Positions 1-8,343 of a DNA stretch of 14,580 nt are shown here, piece by piece. How positions within the stretch are numbered: position 1 is the first letter of the stretch; each line of letters begins with the position of its first letter. Both the position numbers and the translations under genes were made by a program. The DNA lies in contig CAIWLA010000585.1 in the NCBI GenBank assembly GCA_903913345.1, forward strand, positions 1 to 14,580, given 5' to 3'. Source of the stretch: an uncultured Magnetococcales bacterium. GTDB lineage: Bacteria > Pseudomonadota > Magnetococcia > Magnetococcales > Magnetaquicoccaceae. The notes under the pieces were generated by a model. The model did no database searches. It was not told the DNA's origin and saw only the letters and a program-made list of their open reading frames with translations.

Positions 1-154
1 CCTGTCGCGCTACCGTTTCGTAGCTTCACTGGTCGAGAACAAATTTACCGTGAATTTAAAGTGGCCCATGAAAAAAAAAATCATGGACTTTAGTGGTTCA
101 GTTGAAGGGAAAACTTTTTAAAAATTATTACAAATAATCCTGTCGTGAGGGATC
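1..154. other. AT-rich non-coding edge with small hairpins
   Basis: I see no supportable gene here. The stretch is markedly more AT-rich than the rest of the window. It contains several inverted repeats: GCTAC/GTAGC at 9-13 and 20-24; CCATGA/TCATGG at 66-71 and 81-86, with nine A residues as the loop; and ATTATT/AATAAT at 124-129 and 133-138. It may be the downstream untranslated region of the leftward argJ-yrfG unit plus the end of an unseen gene on the left. Confidence 0.5.
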
Positions 155-158
155 TCAC
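112..158 (-). terminator. possible terminator after yrfG
   Basis: On the minus strand a 5-bp hairpin (GTGAG/CTCAC, at 145-149 and 154-158) covers the yrfG stop codon. It is followed by an AT-only 6-bp hairpin (133-138 with 124-129) and then a short run of T. The stems are short and the second is all A-T, so this is only a weak candidate for Rho-independent termination. Confidence 0.3.
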
Positions 159-856
159 CGGTGGCCTCCACCGGGCAGCAGTGCCCCCAGATCCAATACG
201 GAGTCAAACTGGCGGGAGGGGTTGGGAGGCTGGGTCGAACTGGGTGCGGCGATATGGCGCAAAAAGGCCAGCCCGAACTGGCGTGCGGCCAACAAAACGG
301 CCTCGGAATCGTCCACCAGCAGGGTGGTGGATGGGTCAAACCCCAGATGATTTTCCAGCAACGGCCAGAAATCGGGATCCTCTTTGGGACGACCCAGGGC
401 ATGGCTGGAGGTGATCGAGACAAAATAGGGGGCGATGGCCGTGTGACGCCATTTGAGGGCCAGGGAATGGGCATGGGCATTGGTCACCAGGTGCATGGGC
501 TTGCCCATCCTTTGCACGGCCTGCAAAAAATCCAGGGTGTGGGGATGGAGCCGAATCAGATGGGCCACGGACTCCTTGAGCACAGGAATATCCAATGCCA
601 ATTCCCGCGACCAATAATCCAGGTCATACCAATCCAGGGTTCCCTCTACCGATCGATACTGTTCCTGCAACACCCGCTGGGCCTCGGTCAGGGTGATCTG
701 GCGGTGTTGTGCCAGGGCATGTGGTACCGTCTCCCGGAAAAAGGTGTTGTCAAAATGGAGATCCAGCAGGGTGCCATCCATGTCCAACAGCACGGTATGG
801 ATGGCGGACCAGGGCAGATCGGATGGCATGGACGAAAGGGTGTCGTCGGACCTCAT
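155..856 (-). CDS. yrfG: GMP/IMP nucleotidase, HAD superfamily (YrfG-like)
   Basis: The 233-residue protein matches the HAD-family 5'-nucleotidase YrfG, which dephosphorylates GMP and IMP to nucleosides in the cytoplasm. All four HAD motifs are visible. Motif I is LLDMDGT, with nucleophile Asp25 and acid/base Asp27. Motif II is LVTNAH, near residue 124. Motif III is the Lys of GRPKED. Motif IV is LLVDDSE, which holds the Mg ligands. The stretch LDLHFDNTFF and the tryptophan- and tyrosine-rich DWYDLDYWS region, both typical of YrfG, are also present. The ATG at 856 overlaps the argJ stop as ATGA, so translational coupling is likely. A second ATG at 829 has no better ribosome binding site. Family membership is clear; exact substrate preference is inferred from the family. 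Confidence 0.88.
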   Translation of the reverse strand: MRSDDTLSSMPSDLPWSAIHTVLLDMDGTLLDLHFDNTFFRETVPHALAQHRQITLTEAQRVLQEQYRSVEGTLDWYDLDYWSRELALDIPVLKESVAHLIRLHPHTLDFLQAVQRMGKPMHLVTNAHAHSLALKWRHTAIAPYFVSITSSHALGRPKEDPDFWPLLENHLGFDPSTTLLVDDSEAVLLAARQFGLAFLRHIAAPSSTQPPNPSRQFDSVLDLGALLPGGGHR

Positions 857-2088
857 GTATGATACTCGGCATTGATGGTCACATAGCCATGGGTCAGGTC
901 GCAGCTCCAGACGGTGTGGGTGGCGTGGCCCAATCCCAGGTCGATGCGGAGGCGGATCTCCTCCTGTTGCATCACGGCCACCCCCTGTGCCCTGGTGTAG
1001 TGCGGCACCCGTTCGCCCCGTTCCACCACGGCGAGATCCCCCAGTGCGAGGGAGAGACGCCCCGCCTCGATCGGCACCCCTGCATAACCGATGGCGGCGA
1101 GGATGCGTCCCCAGTTGGGGTCACTGCCGGCACAGGCGGTTTTGACCAGTGGGCTTTTGGCCACGGCCATGGCCACCTGTTTGGCCTCGGCTGAGGTGCG
1201 CGCCCCCGTCACGCAGACATGGATGAATTTGCTCGCCCCCTCGCCATCCCGGACGATGGCCTGGGCCAGTTCCTGACACAGGCTGTTCAACGCCCTGGCC
1301 AACGGTTGTGCCTGGGGTGCATCGGGGTCTTCCAGCCGGGGTGCACCGGACAATCCAGAGGCAAAGGCCAGGACGGTATCATTGGTGGAGGTGTCGCCAT
1401 CCACGGTGATGCTGTTGAAACTCTCCGCCATGGCCCGGTCAAGCAGGGTTTGCAGGGTGGACGGGGAGACCGCCGCATCGGTGAACAGAAAGGCCAGCAT
1501 GGTGGCCAGATCGGGATGGATCATGCCGGACCCTTTGGCGATGCCCACCAGCACGGTGGGATGATCCCCGGAGTGGACGGTGCGGAATCCCCCCTTGGCG
1601 AAGGTATCGGTGGTCATGATCGCCTGGGCGGCGGCGGACCAGGCACCGGGTTGCAATTGGGTGGCCAGGTGGGGAATGGCCTGGAGTGGTCCCTCCAGGG
1701 GCAGCGGCACGCCGATCACCCCGGTCGAGGCCATAAAGAGCGAGGCGTCCTCGATCCGCAGGGTCTCGGCCACGCAACGGGAGAGGGTCAGGGCATCCCG
1801 CATCCCCTGTTCCCCGGTGGCGGCGTTGGCATTGCCCGCGTTGACCAGCAGGGCCGAGGCGGTCCCGGCGGGGTTGGCCAGCCGTTGGCGACAGACCGTC
1901 ACCGGGGCGGCCACCACCTGATTGCGGGTAAAGACCCCGGCCACCGAGGCGGGCGGGTCCATCGCCACCAGCAGCAGATCCGATGCGCCGTTTTGTTTGA
2001 GACCAACCGCCGCCGTGGCCAGACGAAAACCGGGCACTGTCGGCAGGTCGGGAAAGGGGGAGTGTGCAACAGCCATGGGGGTATCCAT
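853..2088 (-). CDS. argJ: bifunctional ornithine acetyltransferase / N-acetylglutamate synthase
   Basis: ArgJ recycles the acetyl group from N-acetylornithine to glutamate in arginine biosynthesis; bifunctional forms also use acetyl-CoA. The 411-residue product has the usual family length. Recognisable features are VNAGNANA near residue 82, MASTGVIG near 119, the TTDT motif near 159, and the self-cleavage site Ala195-Thr196 in HPDLATML. Cleavage there leaves Thr196 as the N-terminal nucleophile of the beta chain. The frame is open to 2118, but I chose the ATG at 2088 because AGGAAGAGG lies just upstream. The next ATG, at 2076, has no such site at a suitable distance. The gene ends in a 4-bp overlap with yrfG. 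Whether it is mono- or bifunctional cannot be decided from sequence alone. Confidence 0.95.
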   Translation of the reverse strand: MDTPMAVAHSPFPDLPTVPGFRLATAAVGLKQNGASDLLLVAMDPPASVAGVFTRNQVVAAPVTVCRQRLANPAGTASALLVNAGNANAATGEQGMRDALTLSRCVAETLRIEDASLFMASTGVIGVPLPLEGPLQAIPHLATQLQPGAWSAAAQAIMTTDTFAKGGFRTVHSGDHPTVLVGIAKGSGMIHPDLATMLAFLFTDAAVSPSTLQTLLDRAMAESFNSITVDGDTSTNDTVLAFASGLSGAPRLEDPDAPQAQPLARALNSLCQELAQAIVRDGEGASKFIHVCVTGARTSAEAKQVAMAVAKSPLVKTACAGSDPNWGRILAAIGYAGVPIEAGRLSLALGDLAVVERGERVPHYTRAQGVAVMQQEEIRLRIDLGLGHATHTVWSCDLTHGYVTINAEYHT

Positions 2089-2114
2089 TCCTCTTCCTGG
2101 TGATGGGTAGACAA

Positions 2115-2147
2115 CCACCCGCCGGATCCGTCATAGTGGGCGGGTGG
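2115..2147 (-). promoter_or_regulatory. leader hairpin upstream of argJ
   Basis: CCACCCGCC at 2115-2123 and GGCGGGTGG at 2139-2147 form a perfect 9-bp GC-rich stem with a 15-nt loop. It lies 27 nt upstream of the chosen argJ start, so it would fall in the argJ 5' untranslated region. No T-run follows it on the minus strand, so it does not look like an ordinary terminator. It could protect the mRNA end or bind a regulator; neither is shown. Confidence 0.45.
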
Positions 2148-2160
2148 ATTCCTTGTCTCC

Positions 2161-2189
2161 ATGATAGGGGAAACCCGCTCCAGAGAAAA
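2161..2189 (-). promoter_or_regulatory. weak sigma70-like promoter for argJ-yrfG
   Basis: Read on the minus strand, TATCAT (2166-2161) matches the -10 consensus at 5 of 6 positions. TTTTCT (2189-2184), 17 bp upstream, matches the -35 at only 3 of 6. Transcription would start near 2154, just before the leader hairpin. The position is sensible but the -35 is poor. Confidence 0.3.
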
Positions 2190-2214
2190 CCCATAACCGT
2201 CACGAGCAGCCCGA

Positions 2215-2655
2215 ATGCCCACCAAACCCCTCTCTTTTTCCGAACGGCTCTCCGGCCGTTTCAATGGCATGATTCGTCAGGAGGATGCCCAACGCCTCGC
2301 CGAGACCATTGCCGGACTGGACGGCTGGTATCTGGTGGAACCCCTGGGAACCCCCCCAGGGCAACCCGTCGATGGTCGGACGGCGAGCCGGCATTTGCAC
2401 GACCTGTTGCAGGAAATTTTGTTGGAGGAACGGGGCGTCTGGAGTACCCTGGTCTATGTCCAGAGCCAGGAAGATCCCTGGATCATCAAGGTGTTTCATC
2501 CCCGGCGCGCGGGGTGCGGCTGTGGGGGCCAGGGGGGCATTCTCCCCTGGTGGGTTCTCTCCCGCATTGAGCCGGAAACGGTTGCCGAGTGGAACGCGCC
2601 GGTCTGTCTTCCGGCGACCGGACACAAAAAGGGCGGCTGGGGGCGGTATTTTTGA
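2215..2655 (+). CDS. hypothetical protein with Gly/Cys-rich patch
   Basis: I do not recognise this 146-residue protein. Its codon use resembles that of the surrounding genes, while the opposite-strand frame gives low-complexity Pro/Gly-rich translation, so I consider it real. It has a charged, probably helical N-terminal half, with HLHDLLQEILLEER around 60-73. A hydrophobic, strand-like part (TLVYVQSQEDPWIIKVF) follows at about 78-94. After that comes an unusual patch, GCGCGGQGGILPWW (100-113), with Cys101 and Cys103; a third Cys is at 131. There is no signal peptide or membrane segment. The closely spaced cysteines might bind metal, but the full set of ligands is not evident. It is divergent from argJ and convergent with the bioC-like gene, so it is probably transcribed alone. 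The ribosome binding site is weak (CGAG about 8 nt upstream), so the exact start is uncertain. Confidence 0.7.
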   Translation: MPTKPLSFSERLSGRFNGMIRQEDAQRLAETIAGLDGWYLVEPLGTPPGQPVDGRTASRHLHDLLQEILLEERGVWSTLVYVQSQEDPWIIKVFHPRRAGCGCGGQGGILPWWVLSRIEPETVAEWNAPVCLPATGHKKGGWGRYF

Positions 2656-2671
2656 TGGTCCCCCGGTCTTG

Positions 2672-2689
2672 ATCATTTTTTCAAATGAT
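2672..2689. repeat. AT-rich 7-bp inverted repeat
   Basis: ATCATTT at 2672-2678 and AAATGAT at 2683-2689 form a perfect 7-bp stem. Read on the minus strand the loop is GAAA, a stable tetraloop type. It lies in the convergent gap between the 146-residue gene and the bioC-like gene and probably belongs to the transcript-end structures there. Confidence 0.5.
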
Positions 2690-2698
2690 TATGGGGGT

Positions 2699-2721
2699 CC
2701 GGGGGAGATTATCTCCCCCGG
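2699..2721. repeat. GC-rich palindrome, possible REP-type element or bidirectional terminator
   Basis: Positions 2699-2709 and 2711-2721 are perfect inverted copies: an 11-bp palindrome around one base, or in practice a 10-bp stem with a TTA loop. The stem starts with CCGGGGGAGA. It is flanked by further G-runs (2693-2697 and 2723-2727). No strong T-run follows on either strand, though a short GAGA/TCTC repeat and T5 follow at 2742-2756 on the plus strand. It sits between convergent genes, the usual place for bidirectional terminators and for dispersed intergenic palindromes. Confidence 0.6.
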
Positions 2722-2765
2722 TGGGGGTTTGCCGGAACTCGGAGATTTCTCTTTTTCGTACCCAT

Positions 2766-3680
2766 TTACACCGTTTTCTCTCTCTTGTCCGCCCCCTTCC
2801 ACGCATGACCGAACAGCACCTCCAGGGTACAGGGCAAGGTGCCATCCGGTTGGCGAAACCGTTCCGTATACAGACGATCCAGGTCATGCAGATAACCTTT
2901 GCCCAGCAGGCCCTCTGGCCGCACACGCATGGCATTGCCCGCCCCCATGGCCTTCAGTTGCCGCACCAGCCACAGGAGATCGGGCACGGGCAGCGCGACC
3001 CGCTCCCGATCCACCACCGGCAGAACCAAACCGCTGGCCGCCAGGAGATCCCCCAGTTCGGAGAGGGAGGGCAACACCGGTCGGCGTATCCAGAGGCGAC
3101 CATATCGCTCCTGGTCCAACCGGGCCAGACATTCGTGCAGCTCCCACAGGGTTTCTGACCCCGCCACGGTGAACAACAGGAGACGATCCGGTGCCAACAC
3201 CCGACGCATCTCCCGCAAGGCCGCCGGCAGATCGCCACTCCAGTGCAGGGCCATGCTGGAGAGGACCAGATCGAACTGTCCACGGGCAAAGGGCAGACGG
3301 GTGGCCTCTCCCACCACGTTCCGTGGCCGCGAACGCCACGGCATGGTCCAGTGGTGAGGCGACCGGGCCAACGGCTCGACCAGGGTCAGGGAACAGATGG
3401 TCGCCTTGGGCCATCGTTTTTGCAACTGGGGTGCCAGGAGACCGGTGCGGTCCCCCAGATCCAGGATGCGCGTGGGGGTCAGGCGAATGTCATCCAACCG
3501 ATCCAGCAACGACTGACCCATCTGTGCCAGCAACCCGGACGGGTCCGCCAGCATCGGAGCCGCCTGCCGCCAGGCCCGCCGGAGACGCTGCGGGTCCAGA
3601 GGGGAGTGGGTCCGCTGGCGCGCTGCCAACCCCTCGGCCACCCCGATGGGATAAAATTCCAACACCGTTCTCTCAGTCAC
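2766..3680 (-). CDS. bioC: SAM-dependent methyltransferase, BioC / NDUFAF5-like
   Basis: This 304-residue class I methyltransferase resembles BioC, which methylates malonyl-ACP to begin pimeloyl synthesis for biotin. Supporting features are PQRLRRAWRQAA at 30-41 (BioC proteins typically begin near such a stretch), the SAM-binding motif I region ILDLGDRTG at 72-80, the acidic residue after it (VEP, 101-103), FDLVLSSMALHW at 136-147, REMRRVLAP at 156-164, and the ending GHAWK. Motif I is unusual: Arg78 stands where the family normally has Gly. The related NDUFAF5 group is an alternative, and no other biotin gene is present. The assigned start is GTG at 3680 with a weak ribosome binding site and an in-frame stop two codons upstream. 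A much better ribosome binding site serves an ATG at 3717 in another frame, so the N-terminus is uncertain. Confidence 0.72.
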   Translation of the reverse strand: MTERTVLEFYPIGVAEGLAARQRTHSPLDPQRLRRAWRQAAPMLADPSGLLAQMGQSLLDRLDDIRLTPTRILDLGDRTGLLAPQLQKRWPKATICSLTLVEPLARSPHHWTMPWRSRPRNVVGEATRLPFARGQFDLVLSSMALHWSGDLPAALREMRRVLAPDRLLLFTVAGSETLWELHECLARLDQERYGRLWIRRPVLPSLSELGDLLAASGLVLPVVDRERVALPVPDLLWLVRQLKAMGAGNAMRVRPEGLLGKGYLHDLDRLYTERFRQPDGTLPCTLEVLFGHAWKGADKREKTV

Positions 3681-3717
3681 TGCTCATATCCGTTCCACTC
3701 CGCATAGACCCATCCAT
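3673..3717 (-). other. candidate 14-codon leader ORF before the bioC-like gene
   Basis: ATG at 3717 is preceded by GGAGGAGAGG, the strongest ribosome binding site in this intergenic region. It opens a 14-residue frame (MDGSMRSGTDMSSD) that stops at 3673, past the GTG start of the methyltransferase at 3680, in a different frame. This could be a leader peptide coupled to the downstream gene. Alternatively, a one-base indel may have separated the gene's true start from its body. Confidence 0.4.
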
Positions 3718-3744
3718 TGCCTCTCCTCCACCCCTGCCAGCCCC

Positions 3745-3774
3745 ATCATGCCAGAGAGAAACGCCCCTTGCCAA
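3745..3774 (-). promoter_or_regulatory. sigma70-like promoter for the bioC-like gene
   Basis: On the minus strand, TTGGCA (3774-3769; 5 of 6 to the -35 consensus) and CATGAT (3750-3745; 4 of 6 to the -10) are separated by 18 bp. Transcription would start near 3738, about 20 nt before the ATG at 3717. It lies back to back with the greA promoter. Confidence 0.45.
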
Positions 3775-3806
3775 CACGAAATTGTCGTTCATGTCCGAAT
3801 CCCAAG

Positions 3807-3835
3807 TTGACGAATGGGTGCTCTGGAGGTAGACT
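3807..3835 (+). promoter_or_regulatory. sigma70-like promoter for greA
   Basis: TTGACG (3807-3812; 5 of 6 to consensus) and TAGACT (3830-3835; 4 of 6) are spaced by the ideal 17 bp. Predicted transcription starts near 3842, leaving a leader of about 90 nt before greA. It could drive greA-rlmE and, by read-through, guaB-guaA. Confidence 0.5.
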
Positions 3836-3932
3836 GGTCCGCTTTACTGTGTGGCGTTGCCCTGTGTGCGGGCGGCGCAGATCGAAATGTTGCATAGTGC
3901 CCTTTGCATGAGGGGTAGGGGATTGAGAAAAA

Positions 3933-4406
3933 ATGACCCAAACAGTGCCCATGACGTTGCTCGGAGAGCAAAAACTCAAAGCCGAACTCAAGCGGCTCAA
4001 GGGTGTGGAACGCCCCCGCATTGTCGAGGCCATTTCGGTGTCCCGCGAACATGGCGACCTCTCCGAAAATGCGGAATATCACGCGGCCAAGGAACAGCAG
4101 TCCTTCAACGAAGGCCGCATCAAGGAGATTGAGGCCAGCCTGGCCAATGCGGAAATCATTGATACCTCCAAAATCCGCTCCAAAAAGGTGGTGTTCGGTG
4201 CCAAGGTGGTGGTCGTGGATGAAGAGACGAATGCGGAGAGCACCTATCAGATCGTCGGTGTCGATGAAGCCAATTTGGAACAGGGGATGATCTCCTTTAC
4301 CAGTCCCATGGCACGGGGCATGATCGGGCGGGAGGTGGGGGATCCGGTGGTGGTCCGCGCCCCCGGCGGAGATCGCCACTTTGAAATTATCCAGATCAGC
4401 TATTAA
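3933..4406 (+). CDS. greA: transcription elongation factor GreA
   Basis: GreA enters the RNA polymerase secondary channel and stimulates cleavage of backtracked RNA so that elongation can resume. The 157-residue length is typical. Residues 1-75 form the coiled-coil finger. Its acidic tip lies in [18 protein letters not shown] (37-54), where Asp42 and Glu45 should position the catalytic Mg. The remainder is the FKBP-like domain, including [14 protein letters not shown], and the protein ends in FEIIQISY. The start MTQTVPMTL aligns with the usual GreA beginning. The ribosome binding site is weak (TTGAG before an A-run). Next is rlmE, about 26 nt downstream, probably co-transcribed. Confidence 0.97.
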   Translation: MTQTVPMTLLGEQKLKAELKRLKGVERPRIVEAISVSREHGDLSENAEYHAAKEQQSFNEGRIKEIEASLANAEIIDTSKIRSKKVVFGAKVVVVDEETNAESTYQIVGVDEANLEQGMISFTSPMARGMIGREVGDPVVVRAPGGDRHFEIIQISY

Positions 4407-4432
4407 ATTCAGCCCAGACAGGTCTTTTGTCC

Positions 4433-5128
4433 ATGCCCCAGCGTCGTCCATCCAGTGCCCGCTGGTTGCAGGAACACCGGGATGATCCCTATGTGGCGGC
4501 GGCCAAACGGGACGGATATCGCTCCAGATCCGCCTATAAATTATTGGAATTACAGGAATTTCCAAAAGATCATCGCCATCCCGATACCGTCACGGGTCTG
4601 CTGATTCAACCGGGGATGACCGTCGTGGATCTGGGCGCGGCCCCTGGGGGTTGGACCCAGGTGGCGGTCAAACTGGTCGGCCCACGGGGACGGGTTGTGG
4701 CCGCCGACCTGTTGCCCATGGCCCCCATCGCGGGGGTTGAGATCATCGAGGGAGATTTTCTGGACGAGGCGGTATTGCGCCAGATTGGCGTGGCGTTGGG
4801 GGTGGTGGACGACCAGTGGGAACCCCGGACCGGGCCGGGATTGGCCCATGTAATCCTCTCCGACATGGCCCCCAACATGAGCGGCATCGCCTGTGTGGAC
4901 CAGTCGCGTGGGGAGTTGTTGGCCGAGAGTGCGTTCCAGTTTGCGGAAACGGCCCTCCGGTCGGGGGGCAGTCTGGTCTTGAAGGTTTTCCAGGGGGGGA
5001 GCTTTCATACCATTGTCGGTCATGCCCGGCGGTTGTTTGAACGGGTCAAGCTCATCAAACCCCGCGCCAGTCGTGACCGCAGTTCGGAACAGTATCTGCT
5101 GGGCCTGGGATTTCGTCGAACACGTTGA
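4433..5128 (+). CDS. rlmE: 23S rRNA (uridine-2552 2'-O)-methyltransferase RlmE
   Basis: RlmE (FtsJ/RrmJ) 2'-O-methylates U2552 of 23S rRNA during large-subunit assembly, using SAM. Counted from the ATG at 4433 (231 residues), the SAM-binding motif VDLGAAPGGW is at about 65-74, and DLLPM follows at about 92-96. The catalytic tetrad K-D-K-E is intact: Lys36 (SAYKLL), Asp144 (LSDMAPNMSG), Lys184 (VLKVFQG) and Glu219 (SSEQYL). The protein is about 20 residues longer than the E. coli enzyme. The extra length lies before motif I and before LSDMAP. A TTG at 4427 in the same frame is an alternative start, but only 4 nt separate it from the AGG of the ribosome binding site. It follows greA closely and precedes guaB by 65 bp. 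Confidence 0.95.
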   Translation: MPQRRPSSARWLQEHRDDPYVAAAKRDGYRSRSAYKLLELQEFPKDHRHPDTVTGLLIQPGMTVVDLGAAPGGWTQVAVKLVGPRGRVVAADLLPMAPIAGVEIIEGDFLDEAVLRQIGVALGVVDDQWEPRTGPGLAHVILSDMAPNMSGIACVDQSRGELLAESAFQFAETALRSGGSLVLKVFQGGSFHTIVGHARRLFERVKLIKPRASRDRSSEQYLLGLGFRRTR

Positions 5129-5137
5129 CCTGTCGCC

Positions 5138-5161
5138 ATGCGGTGAAGCTGGCGGCCGCAT
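5138..5161 (+). repeat. small inverted repeat between rlmE and guaB
   Basis: ATGCGG at 5138-5143 and CCGCAT at 5156-5161 can form a 6-bp stem with a 12-nt loop in the 65-bp rlmE-guaB gap. No T-run follows, so it does not qualify as a terminator. It may affect mRNA processing between greA-rlmE and guaB-guaA, or be chance. Confidence 0.3.
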
Positions 5162-5166
5162 CCTAA

Positions 5167-6654
<1,488 letters not shown>

Positions 6655-6670
6655 GCGGTGAGGAGACCCC

Positions 6671-8266
6671 ATGTCTGACCCGATTCATGACGAAAAGATT
6701 TTGATCCTCGACTATGGCTCTCAGTACACCCAACTGATTGCCCGCCGGGTGCGTGAGGCCCATGTCTACAGCGAGATCCATCCCCACACCCTGAGCGCGG
6801 AAGCCCTGCGCGACTTCAACCCCAAAGGGATCATTCTCTCTGGTGGCCACCATTCCGTCTACGATCCCGGCGCGCCCGGCCTGAATCCGGCGGTGTTGGC
6901 GTTGGGGGTGCCGGTTCTGGGGATCTGCTACGGGATGCACCTGCTGGCCCGTCACTTTGGGGGTGAGGTGGCCCCCTCGTCCAAGCGGGAGTATGGACCG
7001 GCCACTTTGTGGCACAATGAGCAACAACCCAACCCCTTTCCCCGTTTTTTCAAATCGGCCCGCACTGTCGGTTTCAAGGAGGATCGGCCCTGGCCCGTCA
7101 AGGTCTGGATGAGCCACGGGGATCATGTCACCCAGGTTCCGAACGCCTTTCGGGTCTTTGCCAAGAGCGACAGTGACATGATCGCGGGGATCATGTCCAA
7201 GGATGGGCGACTGCTGGGGATTCAGTTTCACCCGGAAGTCAATCATACGGAGCATGGCGATCAGTTGATCCTGGATTTTGTGCATACCCTGTGCGATTGC
7301 CAGGGTTTGTGGACGGCCCACGGGGTGATTGAGCGGGAGATTCGGCTGGCCCGACAGAAGGTGGGTCGGGATCATGTCATTTTGGGGTTGTCGGGTGGGG
7401 TGGATTCGGCGGTGGTGGCGGCCCTGTTGCATCGGGCCATCGGACCGCAACTGACCTGTATCTTTGTGGACAATGGGCTGTTGCGTCTGAACGAAGGGGA
7501 CGAGGTGATGGCCACCTTTGCCCAGCATCTGGGGGTTCATGTCATTCGGGTGGCGGCGGAGGACCGTTTTCTCTCCCGATTGAAGGGGATAACCGATCCA
7601 GAGCAAAAGCGCAAGATCATTGGCCACACCTTTATCGAGATTTTCGAGGAGGAGGCCAAGAAAATAGAGGGGGTACGCTGGTTGGCCCAGGGGACCATTT
7701 ATCCCGATGTGATCGAATCGGCGGGGGCCAAGGGCAGCACGGCCACGACCATCAAGTCCCATCACAATGTGGGGGGATTGCCGGAAAAGATGGGGTTGGC
7801 CTTGCTGGAGCCGTTGCGGGAGTTGTTCAAGGATGAGGTTCGGCAGGTGGGTTTGGAACTGGGTTTGCCCACGCGCATGATCCATCGCCACCCCTTTCCC
7901 GGACCGGGTCTGGGGGTCCGCATTCTGGGTGAGGTGCGCAAGGAATTTGCCGACCTTTTGCGTCAGGCGGATGCCATTTACATGGATGAATTGTACCGTT
8001 CCGGCCATTATCACAAGACGGATCAGGCTTTTGCGGTCTTTCTGCCCGTGAAGAGTGTCGGGGTGATGGGGGACGGGCGGAGTTATGAATATGTCATTGC
8101 CTTGCGGGCGGTCGAGACCAAGGATTACATGACGGCTTCCTGTTATCCCATGCCCCATGATCTCCTCTCCCGCATGGCCGGGCGGATCATCAATGAGGTC
8201 AAGGGTGTCAACCGGGTGACGTATGACATCACCTCCAAACCGCCGGGAACGATCGAGTGGGAGTGA
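6671..8266 (+). CDS. guaA: GMP synthase (glutamine-hydrolysing)
   Basis: GuaA converts XMP to GMP using ATP and ammonia taken from glutamine. The N-terminal class I amidotransferase domain (about 8-205) has the triad Cys86 (GICYG), His187 and Glu189 (FHPEV). The ATP-pyrophosphatase domain has the P-loop SGGVDS (241-246). The C-terminal dimerisation domain includes [11 protein letters not shown] and ends PPGTIEWE, the normal end of the family, so the gene is complete at 531 residues. Two deviations are visible: SGGH at 57-60 where SGGP is usual, and His90 after the nucleophile loop (GICYGMH) where Gln is usual. AGGAG is 5 nt before the ATG. Confidence 0.98.
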   Translation: MSDPIHDEKILILDYGSQYTQLIARRVREAHVYSEIHPHTLSAEALRDFNPKGIILSGGHHSVYDPGAPGLNPAVLALGVPVLGICYGMHLLARHFGGEVAPSSKREYGPATLWHNEQQPNPFPRFFKSARTVGFKEDRPWPVKVWMSHGDHVTQVPNAFRVFAKSDSDMIAGIMSKDGRLLGIQFHPEVNHTEHGDQLILDFVHTLCDCQGLWTAHGVIEREIRLARQKVGRDHVILGLSGGVDSAVVAALLHRAIGPQLTCIFVDNGLLRLNEGDEVMATFAQHLGVHVIRVAAEDRFLSRLKGITDPEQKRKIIGHTFIEIFEEEAKKIEGVRWLAQGTIYPDVIESAGAKGSTATTIKSHHNVGGLPEKMGLALLEPLRELFKDEVRQVGLELGLPTRMIHRHPFPGPGLGVRILGEVRKEFADLLRQADAIYMDELYRSGHYHKTDQAFAVFLPVKSVGVMGDGRSYEYVIALRAVETKDYMTASCYPMPHDLLSRMAGRIINEVKGVNRVTYDITSKPPGTIEWE

Positions 8267-8283
8267 GGGACGGGCGGTTTTTT
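8237..8283 (+). terminator. possible terminator after guaA
   Basis: AAACCGCC (8237-8244, inside the end of guaA) pairs perfectly with GGCGGTTT (8273-8280), followed by more T to 8283. The 28-nt loop is long and three of the eight pairs are A-T, so this is a modest candidate. Its place before the convergent hemC gene fits a terminator. Confidence 0.35.
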
Positions 8284-8343
8284 CCGGTTATGCGGCGCGG
8301 TCGTTTGTCCATGTGACACACCTCAGCAAAACAGGGGAAAACT

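Noticed and set aside
1219..2103. 294-residue plus-strand frame opposite argJ
   Set aside because: Gly/His-rich shadow of argJ with no domain; argJ motifs are clear on the other strand.
2285..3172. 295-residue plus-strand frame spanning the palindrome and part of the bioC-like gene
   Set aside because: Pro/Arg-rich translation, overlaps two better-supported genes in other frames, and runs through an intergenic palindrome.
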